Shown here: one piece after another, positions 1 through 7,862 of the stretch
Position numbering within the stretch: the first letter of the stretch is position 1
Layout: each line of letters begins with the position of its first letter
Assembly (NCBI RefSeq): GCF_918698005.1
Contig: NZ_CAKKLJ010000001.1
Span: 186,001 to 250,000 of the forward strand
Direction: 5' to 3'
DNA length: 64,000 nucleotides
Source: Microbacterium sp. Bi121
Lineage (GTDB): Bacteria; Actinomycetota; Actinomycetes; Actinomycetales; Microbacteriaceae
Translations under genes and position numbers: made by a program
Notes under the pieces: generated by a model
What the model saw: the letters and a program-made list of their open reading frames with translations, nothing else
Database searches by the model: none
What the model was told of the DNA's origin: nothing

Positions 1-418
1 CGGCGACGGCGCCGGCGATGCGCTGCTCGACGCCGATCATCCGTGCCCACTGCCGTTGAATGAGCTGCGGATGCTTCGCGATGAGCGCCTTGCGCTGCTC
101 GAGGAGAGTCTCATCGCTGGGCGTGAAGACTCCGATCATGAGCGTGAGGATGTCGCCGATGAGATCGTCGGATGTGCCGGCGCGCAGCTCGTCGAGTTCG
201 TCGTCGCTCGGCAGGCCCTCGTGCAGGCCGACGATCGCGTCTTCCTTGGTCGGGTAGTAGTTGAAGAAGGTGCGCGGAGAGATGTCGACTCGGGCACTGA
301 TCTCGGCGACCGTCGCCCCCTCCGGCCCGAGTTCCAGCGCCAGATCGACAGCGGCGCGGTGGATCGCATCCCGCGTCTGCCGCTGCTTGCGGGCTCTCAG
401 ACCTTCCGGTTGTTGCAT
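1..418 (-). CDS. TetR-family transcriptional regulator (C-terminus cut by window edge)
   Basis: The first 139 residues of a TetR/AcrR-type repressor are visible on the minus strand, starting at ATG 418. Residues about 10-55 form the usual DNA-binding helix-turn-helix: a positively charged start (RARKQRQTRDAIHRAA), then TVAEISARVDISPRTFFNYYPTK, the family recognition-helix signature written here with its F-F-N-Y-Y-x-T-K core. The ligand-binding domain runs off the window. Two inverted repeats sit 10-45 bases upstream of the start and probably mediate autoregulation. The regulated target gene, often a drug exporter, would lie outside the window. The family is certain; the ligand is unknown. Confidence 0.9.
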   Translation of the reverse strand, partial: MQQPEGLRARKQRQTRDAIHRAAVDLALELGPEGATVAEISARVDISPRTFFNYYPTKEDAIVGLHEGLPSDDELDELRAGTSDDLIGDILTLMIGVFTPSDETLLEQRKALIAKHPQLIQRQWARMIGVEQRIAGAVA

Positions 419-427
419 CTCCGCATT

Positions 428-463
428 ATTGCACGCTCTGCAATTCTGCAGGTTATGCAGAAT
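428..463. promoter_or_regulatory. Two adjacent TetR-type operator palindromes
   Basis: ATTGCA-N5-TGCAAT lies at 428-444 and ATTCTGCA-N5-TGCAGAAT at 443-463. Both have perfect arms and a 5-base spacer, and their centres are 17 bases apart. They lie just upstream of the TetR start at 418, the normal place for an autoregulatory operator. Binding by this TetR is inferred. Confidence 0.6.
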
Positions 464-491
464 AGGCTGCCGGAATCACTCGCGCGAACGC

Positions 492-1484
492 TCATGCTCC
501 TTGCGTCGATGCCCTGGCCACCAGCTCCGGTTCGAACAGCACGTGCTCGTCGGCCGGATGATCAGTGCCGAGCAGGAGATCGACGGCCGTCGAGCCGATG
601 AGCGCCGCAGGCTGGCGTACGGAGCTGAGCGGGATGACGGCGGCGGCGGCGTAGTCGATGTCGTCGTAGCCGATCAGCGCGATGTCGTCGGGGACGCGCA
701 CGTCTCCGGTCATCACCAGGCTCTGCAGCAGCCCGAGCGCGAGAAGGTCGTTCGCGGCGAAGATCGCATCCGGCCGATCCGCCGGCCCTCGAGCGAGGAT
801 GCGCTCGCCTGCTCGGCGCCCCTCTTCGACGCTGAGCGCGTCGCTGGCGATGAACTCGACGCCGACGCCGCGCTCTGCCGCGGCATCCTGTGCACCGCGG
901 AGTCGGTCGGAGACCTGACGGAGCGCGGCAGGGCCGCCGACCAGCGCCAGTCGGCGTCGCCCCTGATCGAGCAGGTGCGCGGCCGCGATCCTTCCGCCCA
1001 TGACGTCATCGACGGCGACGGAGCAGAACCGGGAGTCGTGCGACTCACGGTCGACGAGCACCGACGGGATGCCGTGCTCGCGCATGCGCTCCAACCGGGG
1101 CAGCGCCTCCTCCACGGGGGTGATGAGCACACCGGCGACACGCTGCTCCTCGAACAGGTCGAGGTGCGTGGCCTCACGCTGCTGCTTCTCGTCGCTGTTC
1201 GCCACGAGGACGGAGTACCCGTGTTCGGCTGCGCGCTCCTCTGCGCCCCGGACGACCTCGGCGAAGAACGGGTTGCGGATGTCGAGGACCACGAGTCCGA
1301 TCGACTTGCTCCGTCCTGCTCGGAGCTGTCGAGCGGCGTCGTTGCGCACGAAACCGAGGCGGGCGATCGAAGCGTGCACCTTCGCAACGGTGTCCGGAGC
1401 CACCTTCTCCGGCCGGTTCAAGACGTTCGACACGGTGCCGACGGAAACGCGGGCATCGACAGCGACGTCTCGCACACTGACCAT
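492..1484 (-). CDS. LacI-family repressor of the rhamnose operon
   Basis: A 330-residue LacI/GalR regulator. Residues 1-50 hold the helix-turn-helix and hinge (VSVRDVAVDARVSVGTVSNVLN, seen as V-A-x-x-A-x-V-S-x-x-T-V-S-x-V-L-N), followed by a periplasmic-binding-protein-like sugar domain (IGLVVLDIRNPFFAEVVRGAE and later FAANDLLALGLL). A good ribosome site (GAGGGGG) precedes the ATG. It is divergent from the rhamnose ABC/catabolic operon, with 131 bases between the starts and LacI-type operators in that gap. It therefore most likely represses the operon until L-rhamnose or a metabolite such as rhamnulose(-1-P) is present. The effector is inferred from context. Confidence 0.9.
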   Translation of the reverse strand: MVSVRDVAVDARVSVGTVSNVLNRPEKVAPDTVAKVHASIARLGFVRNDAARQLRAGRSKSIGLVVLDIRNPFFAEVVRGAEERAAEHGYSVLVANSDEKQQREATHLDLFEEQRVAGVLITPVEEALPRLERMREHGIPSVLVDRESHDSRFCSVAVDDVMGGRIAAAHLLDQGRRRLALVGGPAALRQVSDRLRGAQDAAAERGVGVEFIASDALSVEEGRRAGERILARGPADRPDAIFAANDLLALGLLQSLVMTGDVRVPDDIALIGYDDIDYAAAAVIPLSSVRQPAALIGSTAVDLLLGTDHPADEHVLFEPELVARASTQGA

Positions 1485-1502
1485 GGGCGACCCCCTCGTG
1501 AA

Positions 1503-1514
1503 TGAAACGAATCA
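1503..1514. promoter_or_regulatory. Upstream LacI-type operator
   Basis: TGAAACGAATCA is an imperfect palindrome with the central CG typical of LacI-family operators. It lies 18 bases from the regulator start and upstream of the -35 box of the rhamnose operon. It shares the TGAAACGA half with the site at 1582-1593. Confidence 0.6.
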
Positions 1515-1535
1515 GTCACAGGCCGATTCGCCGTC

Positions 1536-1565
1536 TTGACATGTAATCAAAGCACAGCCTAGTGT
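1536..1565 (+). promoter_or_regulatory. Predicted promoter of the rhamnose operon
   Basis: A perfect -35 box TTGACA (1536-1541) is followed after 18 bases by TAGTGT (1560-1565) as -10. The next LacI-type operator starts 16 bases after the -10, placing it over or just past the transcription start. Confidence 0.6.
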
Positions 1566-1581
1566 CAGTCGCATACCGAAA

Positions 1582-1593
1582 TGAAACGATTCA
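1582..1593. promoter_or_regulatory. Downstream LacI-type operator
   Basis: TGAAACGATTCA: the outer arms TGAA/TTCA are perfect complements around a central CG, the classic LacI-family operator layout. It sits between the -10 box and the first gene, so a bound repressor would block transcription. With the site at 1503 it brackets the promoter (79 bases apart), which could allow looping. Confidence 0.7.
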
Positions 1594-1615
1594 TTCCCTC
1601 AACGAAGAGAGCGAC

Positions 1616-3130
1616 ATGCCCCCAGTGTCACCAGAACCGGTGCTGGAACTGACGGACGTCCAGAAGGCGTTCGGTTCCGTCATCGCGCTGCGCTCCGGCA
1701 CGATCGCCGTGGACGGCGGCTCGATCCACGCGCTGGTCGGAGAGAACGGCGCAGGCAAGTCGACGCTCGTGAAGATCGTCGCCGGCCTCTACCAGCGCGA
1801 CGGCGGGTCGTTCCGGCTGCACGGCGACGAGGTCGACTTCACCTCGACCGCGCAGTCGAAGGCAGCGGGGATCGCCGTGATCTACCAGGAGCCGACGCTC
1901 TTCCCCGACCTGTCGGTCACCGAGAACATCTTCATGGGACGGCAGCCGATCGGGCGGTTCGGCCGCATCGACCGCAAGGCCATGCGCCACGAGGTCGAGC
2001 GGCTGTTCACCCGATTGGGCGTCACGATCGACCCCGACCGCCCGGCTGAGGGCCTGTCGATCGCCGACCAGCAGGTCATCGAGATCGCCAAGGCCGTCTC
2101 CCTCGACGCGAGCCTGCTCATCATGGACGAGCCGACCGCTGCGCTCTCGGGCGTCGAGGTCGACCGGCTGTTCGCCATCGCCAGGAGCCTTCGCGATGAG
2201 GGCCGCGCTCTCATCTTCATCTCGCATCGCTTCGACGAGGTCTTCGCATTGTGCGACACCATCACGGTGATGCGCGACGGCGCCTACATCGCCACGAGTC
2301 CGATCGCCGAAACGAGCGTCGACGAGATCGTCAGGCAGATGGTCGGGCGCGAGGTCACTGAGCTCTTCCCCAAGCAGGAGACCGCCGTCGGCGAGCCGTT
2401 GCTCGAAGTCGACGGACTCGACATGCCCGGCGTCTTCCACGACATCTCTTTCACCGTGCACTCCGGTGAGATCGTCGGCCTCGCCGGGCTCGTCGGCGCG
2501 GGCCGCAGCGAAGTCGTCCGCGCCGTCTTCGGCGTCGACCCCTATCGCGAGGGCAGCGTGCGGATGCGCGGCGAGCGCATCCGTCGCAGCAGCCCCACCG
2601 AGGCCATGCGAGCCGGGATCGCCCTCGTCCCGGAGGACCGTCGCAAGCAGGGGCTCGTGATCGAATCCGGCGTGGGCGGCAACATCACACTCGCGATCCG
2701 CCGGCAGCTCGCGCGTGCAGGGCTTCTCACCACCGGCATCGAGAACCGCGCCGCGAAGGAATGGGCGAGCCGCCTCGAGGTCAAGACCCAGGCGCTCGAC
2801 ACTGTGGCCGCCACGCTGTCGGGCGGCAACCAGCAGAAGGTCGTCCTCGCGAAGTGGCTCGCGACTTCGCCGCAGGTGCTGATCATCGATGAACCGACCA
2901 GAGGCATCGACGTCGGCACGAAATCCGAGGTGCACCGACTGCTGTCCGAGCTCGCAGGCCAGGGCATGGGCATCCTCATGATCTCGTCCGAACTGCCAGA
3001 GATCCTCGGCATGGCCGATCGTGTCCTCGTCATGCGCGAGGGCCGGATCACCGCCGAGATCTCCCGCTCGGAGGCCACATCCGAGAACGTCATGTTTGCC
3101 GCTACGCACGCATCGGAGGCGCAGTCGTGA
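1616..3130 (+). CDS. rhaT: Rhamnose ABC importer, ATP-binding protein
   Basis: A 504-residue fused two-domain ATPase of the ribose/rhamnose (CUT2) importer class. Domain 1 has Walker A GENGAGKST and Walker B LLIMDEPTAAL with the H-loop ISHR. Domain 2 has the usual degenerate Walker A (GLVGAGRSEV), a strong signature LSGGNQQK and Walker B LIIDEPTRGID. ATG 1616 was chosen because the family alignment begins about ten residues later (EPVLELTDV) and because it follows the purine-rich GAAGAGAG. The stop overlaps the next gene by 4 bases. It is the first gene of the operon controlled by the operator pair. The symbol follows the rhizobial rhaSTPQ naming and is not the E. coli RhaT symporter. Confidence 0.92.
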   Translation: MPPVSPEPVLELTDVQKAFGSVIALRSGTIAVDGGSIHALVGENGAGKSTLVKIVAGLYQRDGGSFRLHGDEVDFTSTAQSKAAGIAVIYQEPTLFPDLSVTENIFMGRQPIGRFGRIDRKAMRHEVERLFTRLGVTIDPDRPAEGLSIADQQVIEIAKAVSLDASLLIMDEPTAALSGVEVDRLFAIARSLRDEGRALIFISHRFDEVFALCDTITVMRDGAYIATSPIAETSVDEIVRQMVGREVTELFPKQETAVGEPLLEVDGLDMPGVFHDISFTVHSGEIVGLAGLVGAGRSEVVRAVFGVDPYREGSVRMRGERIRRSSPTEAMRAGIALVPEDRRKQGLVIESGVGGNITLAIRRQLARAGLLTTGIENRAAKEWASRLEVKTQALDTVAATLSGGNQQKVVLAKWLATSPQVLIIDEPTRGIDVGTKSEVHRLLSELAGQGMGILMISSELPEILGMADRVLVMREGRITAEISRSEATSENVMFAATHASEAQS

Positions 3131-4146
3131 CCACCGCCATCCCCGTCTCCGCGATGACCAAGCGACTCTCCGTGCTCGGCAGGGCGCGAGAGTTCGGCAT
3201 CCTGCTCGCTCTCGTGCTCGTCATCGTCGCCGCCACAGTGGGCAACCCGAAGTTCCTCTTCAGCACCGACGGCTGGCGCGACCTGCTGCTGACGCCGTCG
3301 ATCCTCGTGCTCGTCGCGGTCGGCCAGGCCATCGTGCTGATCACGCGGAACGTCGATCTGTCCGTCGGCTCGGTGATGGGCCTGACCGCCTACCTGACCG
3401 GGCGCCTGTTCATCGACATCCCTGGCATCCCGATCGTGGTCGTCGTCGTCGCGGCCGTCCTGTTCGGAGCTCTGCTCGGGCTGATCAACGGCGCTCTGGT
3501 CGCTTTCGCGAAGGTTCCCGCCATGGTCATCACGCTCGGCACCCTCTACGCGTACCGCGGCATCAACGTGCTGTGGGCGGGCAGCGACCGCGTCAACGCC
3601 TCGGACATGCCACGCGACTTCCTGCAGCTGGGCACCGCGCAGATCGTCGGCATCCCGCTGCTCGCGATCGTCGCCGTCATCATGCTGGCCGCCGCGGCCT
3701 GGTACCTCAAGAACACCCGGACCGGCCGCGAGTACTACGCGATCGGCTCCGATCCTGCCGCCGCCGAGCTGTACGGCCTGCAGGTGACGCGTCGAGTGCT
3801 GACGGCGTTCGTGCTCTCCGGAGCACTGGCAGGTCTCGCCGGCGTCTTCTACGCGGCCCGCTACGGCACGATCAGCTCGCAGGCCGGAGCGGGGTGGGAA
3901 CTCGAGGCGGTCGGTGCGGCCGTCATCGGCGGTGTCGCGATCACCGGTGGCGTCGGTTCCGTGTGGGGCGCCGCGATCGGCGCGATGCTGCTGCTCACCA
4001 TCAACCGCGCACTGCCGATCCTCGGCATCCCCGACTTCTGGCAGCGCGCCGTCGTCGGCGCGCTCATCATCGGGGCCATCGTGCTCGACCGCGTCCTCGC
4101 CGTCAGGCAGAAACGGAAGCTCATCGAAGCGAGGGACGAATCATGA
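3127..4146 (+). CDS. rhaP: Rhamnose ABC importer, permease 1
   Basis: A 339-residue integral membrane permease of the CUT2 (BPD_transp_2) family with about eight to ten hydrophobic segments. The conserved LITRNVDLSVGSVMGL loop and the C-terminal GGVAITGGVGSVWGA stretch are typical of RbsC/RhaP proteins. Translation starts at GTG 3127, overlapping the ATPase stop in GTGA. It pairs with the following permease as a heterodimer, as in rhizobial RhaPQ. Confidence 0.9.
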   Translation: MTTAIPVSAMTKRLSVLGRAREFGILLALVLVIVAATVGNPKFLFSTDGWRDLLLTPSILVLVAVGQAIVLITRNVDLSVGSVMGLTAYLTGRLFIDIPGIPIVVVVVAAVLFGALLGLINGALVAFAKVPAMVITLGTLYAYRGINVLWAGSDRVNASDMPRDFLQLGTAQIVGIPLLAIVAVIMLAAAAWYLKNTRTGREYYAIGSDPAAAELYGLQVTRRVLTAFVLSGALAGLAGVFYAARYGTISSQAGAGWELEAVGAAVIGGVAITGGVGSVWGAAIGAMLLLTINRALPILGIPDFWQRAVVGALIIGAIVLDRVLAVRQKRKLIEARDES

Positions 4147-5243
4147 CCACCGCCACCAGCACCGCGGCGACGCGCGTGATCCGCGACTTCGACAAGCCGC
4201 TCTGGCGACGTCTGCTGCTCACGCCGGAGGCTGCGATCGTCGGCCTGCTCGCCCTCGTGATCATCGTCTCCTCGGCGAGCATCCGCGGGTTCGGGCAGCC
4301 GATCACGCTCACCTATCTCGTCCTCGACATCGCGCCGATCCTGTTGATCGCGCTGCCGATGACGCTCGTCATGATCACCGGCGAGATCGACCTGTCCGTG
4401 GGCAGCATGGTGGGCCTGTCGAGCGTCGTCACCGGCGCCCTCGTGCAGGGCGGGATGCCATTCGAGGTCGCCGCTCTCGCGGCTCTGTTCGTCGGCGTGG
4501 TCGGTGGCGCGTTCAACGGGTTCCTCGTGACCGTGGTCGGCCTGCCCTCCCTCGCCGTCACGATCGGAACGCTCGCGCTGTTCCGCGGACTCGCGGTCGG
4601 ACTGCTCGGCAGCACCGCGGTGACCGACTTCCCGGAATTCTGGACGACCCTGGCGAAGGCGAAGATCGAGGGCACGCCGATTCCGCTGATCGCGATTCCG
4701 TTCCTCGTGCTCGTCGCGGTGTTCGCGATCCTGCTGCACTTCACCCCGTTCGGCCGCGGCGTCTACTCCATTGGGCTCTCCAAGGAGGCCGCACGGTTCT
4801 CGGGCGTGCACGTCGAGCAGACGAAGTTCGTCCTGTTCGTACTCTCGGGAACAGTCGCCGCCTTCGCCGGCATCTTCTACACCCTGCGATTCGGCAGCGC
4901 GCGAGGCGACAACGCCACCGGTCTCGAACTGCAGGTCATCGCCGCTGTGGTCCTCGGCGGCGTCTCGGTCTTCGGCGGACGCGGCAAGATCTACGGCGTC
5001 ATCGCGGCCGCGTTCCTCATCGGAGCGCTCGCAAGCGCTCTGCGCCTGATGAACGTCACCTCCGACGTGATCAACATCATCACCGGGGTCCTGCTCGTCA
5101 TCTCGGTCGTCGCCGCCAGCGTCCTCATCTGGTTGCAGAAGGCACGGCGCCGGCCGAGCCGCACAGCTCTCGGCGCGCACAGCTCCATAACGCCGAAGGA
5201 TGTCGCGCCCGCGGCATCCACCCACGAAAGGAAAGAACAATGA
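4143..5243 (+). CDS. rhaQ: Rhamnose ABC importer, permease 2
   Basis: A 366-residue second CUT2 permease. The N-terminal cytosolic stretch of about 30 residues is followed by repeated membrane spans and the family loop MITGEIDLSVGSMVGLSSV, with GGVSVFGGRGKIYG near the C-terminus. It starts at ATG 4143 (ATGA overlap with the first permease) and ends inside the start of the binding-protein gene, showing tight translational coupling. The C-terminal tail (about 25 residues rich in Arg, Ser, Pro and Ala) is longer than in most homologues. Confidence 0.9.
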   Translation: MTTATSTAATRVIRDFDKPLWRRLLLTPEAAIVGLLALVIIVSSASIRGFGQPITLTYLVLDIAPILLIALPMTLVMITGEIDLSVGSMVGLSSVVTGALVQGGMPFEVAALAALFVGVVGGAFNGFLVTVVGLPSLAVTIGTLALFRGLAVGLLGSTAVTDFPEFWTTLAKAKIEGTPIPLIAIPFLVLVAVFAILLHFTPFGRGVYSIGLSKEAARFSGVHVEQTKFVLFVLSGTVAAFAGIFYTLRFGSARGDNATGLELQVIAAVVLGGVSVFGGRGKIYGVIAAAFLIGALASALRLMNVTSDVINIITGVLLVISVVAASVLIWLQKARRRPSRTALGAHSSITPKDVAPAASTHERKEQ

Positions 5244-6277
5244 CGTTTGCACGCAAGCGTGTGACTGCGATCGCCGCCCTCGCTGTGGCGGCCGCCGTCG
5301 CCCTGTCCGGTTGTGCCGCCAGCACCGGCGGCGGAGGTGGCGAGGGTGATGGTGGCGGCGATGCCAACCTGGCTGTCACCTTCCTGCCCAAGAACCTCGG
5401 CAACCCGTACTTCGACACCTCGAGCAAGGGCGGCAAGGCAGCCGTCGAGGAGTTCGGCGGAACGTTCCAGGAGGTCGGCCCCGCCGAAGCCACCCCCGAC
5501 GCCCAGGTCAGTTACATCAACACCGCGACCCAGCAGGGCGTCGGTGCGCTCGTCGTCTCGGCGAACGACCCGCAGGCCATCTGCGACGCACTCAACGAGG
5601 CTCGGGATGCCGGCGTCAAGGTCGTCACGTTCGACTCCGATACGAACGCCGACTGCCGCGACCTGTTCATCAACCAGGCCGACGCCGAGGGCATCGCGAA
5701 GGTGCAGATCGACCTCATCGCCGACCAGATCGGCGGAGCCGGCGAGGTCGCGATCTTGTCCGCTGCGGCCAACGCGACGAACCAGAACGCCTGGATCGAC
5801 CTGATGACCGAGTACGTGGCCTCGGAGTACCCCGACATCACGCTCGTCGAGACCGTCTACGGCGACGACGACGACCAGACCTCGTTCGACAAGACTGCGG
5901 CTCTGCTGCAGTCGCACCCCGACCTCAAGGGCATCGTCTCGCCCACGACGGTCGGCATCGCGGCAGCCGCACGCTACCTGTCCACCTCGGACTACAAGGG
6001 CAAGGTCGCGCTGACCGGTCTCGGCACGCCGAACCAGATGCGCGAGTACGTCGAGGACGGCACCGTCACGGCATTCGCGCTGTGGAACCCGGAGGACCTC
6101 GGCTACCTGGCCGCGTTCGCCGCGCAGGCGCTGATCGCCGGTGACATCACCGGCGCCGAGGGCGACACCTTCGACGCTGGCGACCTCGGCGAATACACCG
6201 TCGGAGCCGACGGCACCGTGCTGCTCGGCGACCCGTTCGTGTTCGACGCGGACAACATCGGCGACTTCGACTTCTGA
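5240..6277 (+). CDS. rhaS: Rhamnose-binding lipoprotein of the ABC importer
   Basis: A 345-residue type I periplasmic-binding protein. A lipoprotein signal peptide ends at the lipobox LSGC (cysteine near residue 25) and is followed by a glycine-rich linker (STGGGGGEGDGGGD). The mature part begins AVTFLPKNLGNPYFD, the start seen in RhaS/RbsB-like sugar-binding proteins, and carries VSANDPQAICDALNEA and VVTFDSDTNADCRD in the hinge region. The ribosome site AAGGAAAG precedes ATG 5240, which overlaps the permease stop. It should capture L-rhamnose at the outer face of the membrane. Confidence 0.92.
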   Translation: MTFARKRVTAIAALAVAAAVALSGCAASTGGGGGEGDGGGDANLAVTFLPKNLGNPYFDTSSKGGKAAVEEFGGTFQEVGPAEATPDAQVSYINTATQQGVGALVVSANDPQAICDALNEARDAGVKVVTFDSDTNADCRDLFINQADAEGIAKVQIDLIADQIGGAGEVAILSAAANATNQNAWIDLMTEYVASEYPDITLVETVYGDDDDQTSFDKTAALLQSHPDLKGIVSPTTVGIAAAARYLSTSDYKGKVALTGLGTPNQMREYVEDGTVTAFALWNPEDLGYLAAFAAQALIAGDITGAEGDTFDAGDLGEYTVGADGTVLLGDPFVFDADNIGDFDF

Positions 6278-6284
6278 GTCGCCC

Positions 6285-6314
6285 GCCTGGCCGGTGCACA
6301 CGCGCCGGCCAGGC
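6285..6314 (+). other. Strong intra-operon hairpin between rhaS and rhaM
   Basis: GCCTGGCCGG (6285-6294) and CCGGCCAGGC (6305-6314) are perfect complements. The stem extends to about 13 pairs around a 4-base loop. No U-tract follows, so it is not a standard terminator. It begins 8 bases after the binding-protein stop and ends before the rhaM ribosome site, the place where operons often carry 3'-stabilising hairpins. Confidence 0.75.
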
Positions 6315-6334
6315 ACCCCGATCGAAGGATGACC

Positions 6335-6697
6335 ATGACCCGCGTCTGCTTCCAGCTGCAGATCAGACCCGACCTCGTCGACGAGTACGTCGCCAGGCAC
6401 ACACCGGTCTGGCCCGAGATGCTCGCCGAGATCGAAGCATCCGGACGCCGGAACTACTCGCTGTTCCTCGGCGACGCGGGCATGCTCATCGGCTACTACG
6501 AGACCGATGACGATGCCGCATCGCAGGCTTACCTCGCCGCATCCTCCGTCGCGGCCCGTTGGGAGGCCGAGATGAGCCGGTTCTTCCTCGACCTCGACGG
6601 TCGACCGGATCAGGCATCCACCCCGCTCGCAGAGATCTTCCACCTGGTGGAGCAGCGCTGCGCCCACCCCCTCGACAACGAAAGCCCCACGCCATGA
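6335..6697 (+). CDS. rhaM: L-rhamnose mutarotase
   Basis: A 120-residue protein of the RhaM family, which interconverts alpha- and beta-L-rhamnopyranose so that the isomerase receives the form it uses. The core reads VCFQLQIRPDLVDEYVARH, then TPVWPEML and SGRRNYSLFL and LIGYYE; the H, W-P-E-M and G-Y-Y-E elements are conserved in the family. An ATG at 6329 is possible, but the GAAGG ribosome site (6324-6328) is correctly spaced only for ATG 6335. The stop overlaps the isomerase start. Confidence 0.9.
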   Translation: MTRVCFQLQIRPDLVDEYVARHTPVWPEMLAEIEASGRRNYSLFLGDAGMLIGYYETDDDAASQAYLAASSVAARWEAEMSRFFLDLDGRPDQASTPLAEIFHLVEQRCAHPLDNESPTP

Positions 6698-7860
6698 GCA
6701 TCCTCTCCCCCTCGGTCCTCGCAGAGCTCGAGAAGCAGTCGATCGAGCTGCCCAGCTGGGCGTTCGGGAACTCCGGCACTCGCTTCAAGGTGTTCGGCAC
6801 TCCCGGCACGCCACGCGATCCGTTCGAGAAGATCGCGGATGCCGCGCAGGTGCACAAGCACACCGCCCTCGCCCCGACCGTCGCGCTGCACATCCCGTGG
6901 GACCTGGTCGACTCCTTCGACGACCTGCGCAAGCACGCCGAGGACCACGGGGTCGAGCTCGGAACCGTCAACTCGAACACGTTCCAGGACGACGACTACA
7001 AGTTCGGCGCCCTCACCCACGAGGACGCGGCCGTGCGCCAGAAGGCCATCGATCACCACCTGGCATGCATCGACGTGATGGATGCCACGGGCAGCCGCGA
7101 CCTGAAGATCTGGCTCGCCGAGGGATCGAACTACCCCGGCCAGGCCGACCTCCGAGGACGTCAGGACCGCCTGCAGGGGTCGCTCCAGAAGATCTACGCG
7201 CGCCTGGGCGACGACCAGCGCCTGGTGCTGGAGTACAAGTTCTTCGAGCCGGCGTTCTACCACACCGATGTTCCCGACTGGGGGACCTCGTACGCGCAGG
7301 TCAGCGCGCTCGGAGACAAGGCGATGGTGTGCCTGGACACCGGTCACCACGCGCCGGGCACGAACATCGAGTTCATCGTCATGCAGCTGCTGCGCCTCGG
7401 GAAGCTCGGCTCGTTCGACTTCAACTCCCGCTTCTACGCCGACGACGATCTGATCGTCGGGGCGGCAGACCCGTTCCAGCTGTTCCGGATCCTCTTCGAG
7501 GTCATCCGCGGCGGCGGCCTGAACAACCCCGAAGTGGCCTTCATGCTCGATCAGTGCCACAACGTCGAGGACAAGATCCCCGGGCAGATCCGCTCGGTCC
7601 TCAACGTGCAGGAGATGACGGCGCGGGCACTGCTCGTCGATCGTGACGCCCTCACCGCTGCGCAGCGCTCCGGCGACGTGCTCGCGGCGAACGCCGTCTT
7701 CATGGACGCGTTCTACACCGACGTCCGCCCTGCCCTGGCCGAATGGCGCGAGTCCCGCGGGCTGGATGCCGACCCGATGGCCGCGTATGCGGCATCCGGT
7801 TACCAGCAGAAGATCGCCGCCGATCGCGTCGGCGGAACCCAGGCCGGCTGGGGGGCGTGA
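6694..7860 (+). CDS. rhaI: L-rhamnose isomerase
   Basis: A 388-residue isomerase of the RhaI type (Pseudomonas stutzeri/Bacillus-like, not the E. coli RhaA type). It converts L-rhamnose to L-rhamnulose in a TIM barrel with divalent metal. Visible family stretches are RFKVFGTPGTPRDPFEKI, KIWLAEGSNYPGQADLRGRQ, LEYKFFEPAFYHTD, CLDTGHHAPGTNIE and FMLDQCHNVEDKIPGQ, containing the E, D and H residues expected at the metal site. It starts at ATG 6694, overlapping the rhaM stop (ATGA). Confidence 0.93.
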   Translation: MSILSPSVLAELEKQSIELPSWAFGNSGTRFKVFGTPGTPRDPFEKIADAAQVHKHTALAPTVALHIPWDLVDSFDDLRKHAEDHGVELGTVNSNTFQDDDYKFGALTHEDAAVRQKAIDHHLACIDVMDATGSRDLKIWLAEGSNYPGQADLRGRQDRLQGSLQKIYARLGDDQRLVLEYKFFEPAFYHTDVPDWGTSYAQVSALGDKAMVCLDTGHHAPGTNIEFIVMQLLRLGKLGSFDFNSRFYADDDLIVGAADPFQLFRILFEVIRGGGLNNPEVAFMLDQCHNVEDKIPGQIRSVLNVQEMTARALLVDRDALTAAQRSGDVLAANAVFMDAFYTDVRPALAEWRESRGLDADPMAAYAASGYQQKIAADRVGGTQAGWGA

Positions 7861-7862
7861 CC

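Noticed and set aside
3021..5243. Very long opposite- or alternate-frame open frames across the rhamnose operon and elsewhere
   Set aside because: High-GC coding DNA leaves long stop-free shadow frames. These translate into Arg/Pro/Ala-rich strings without domains, while the other frame holds a clear family protein.
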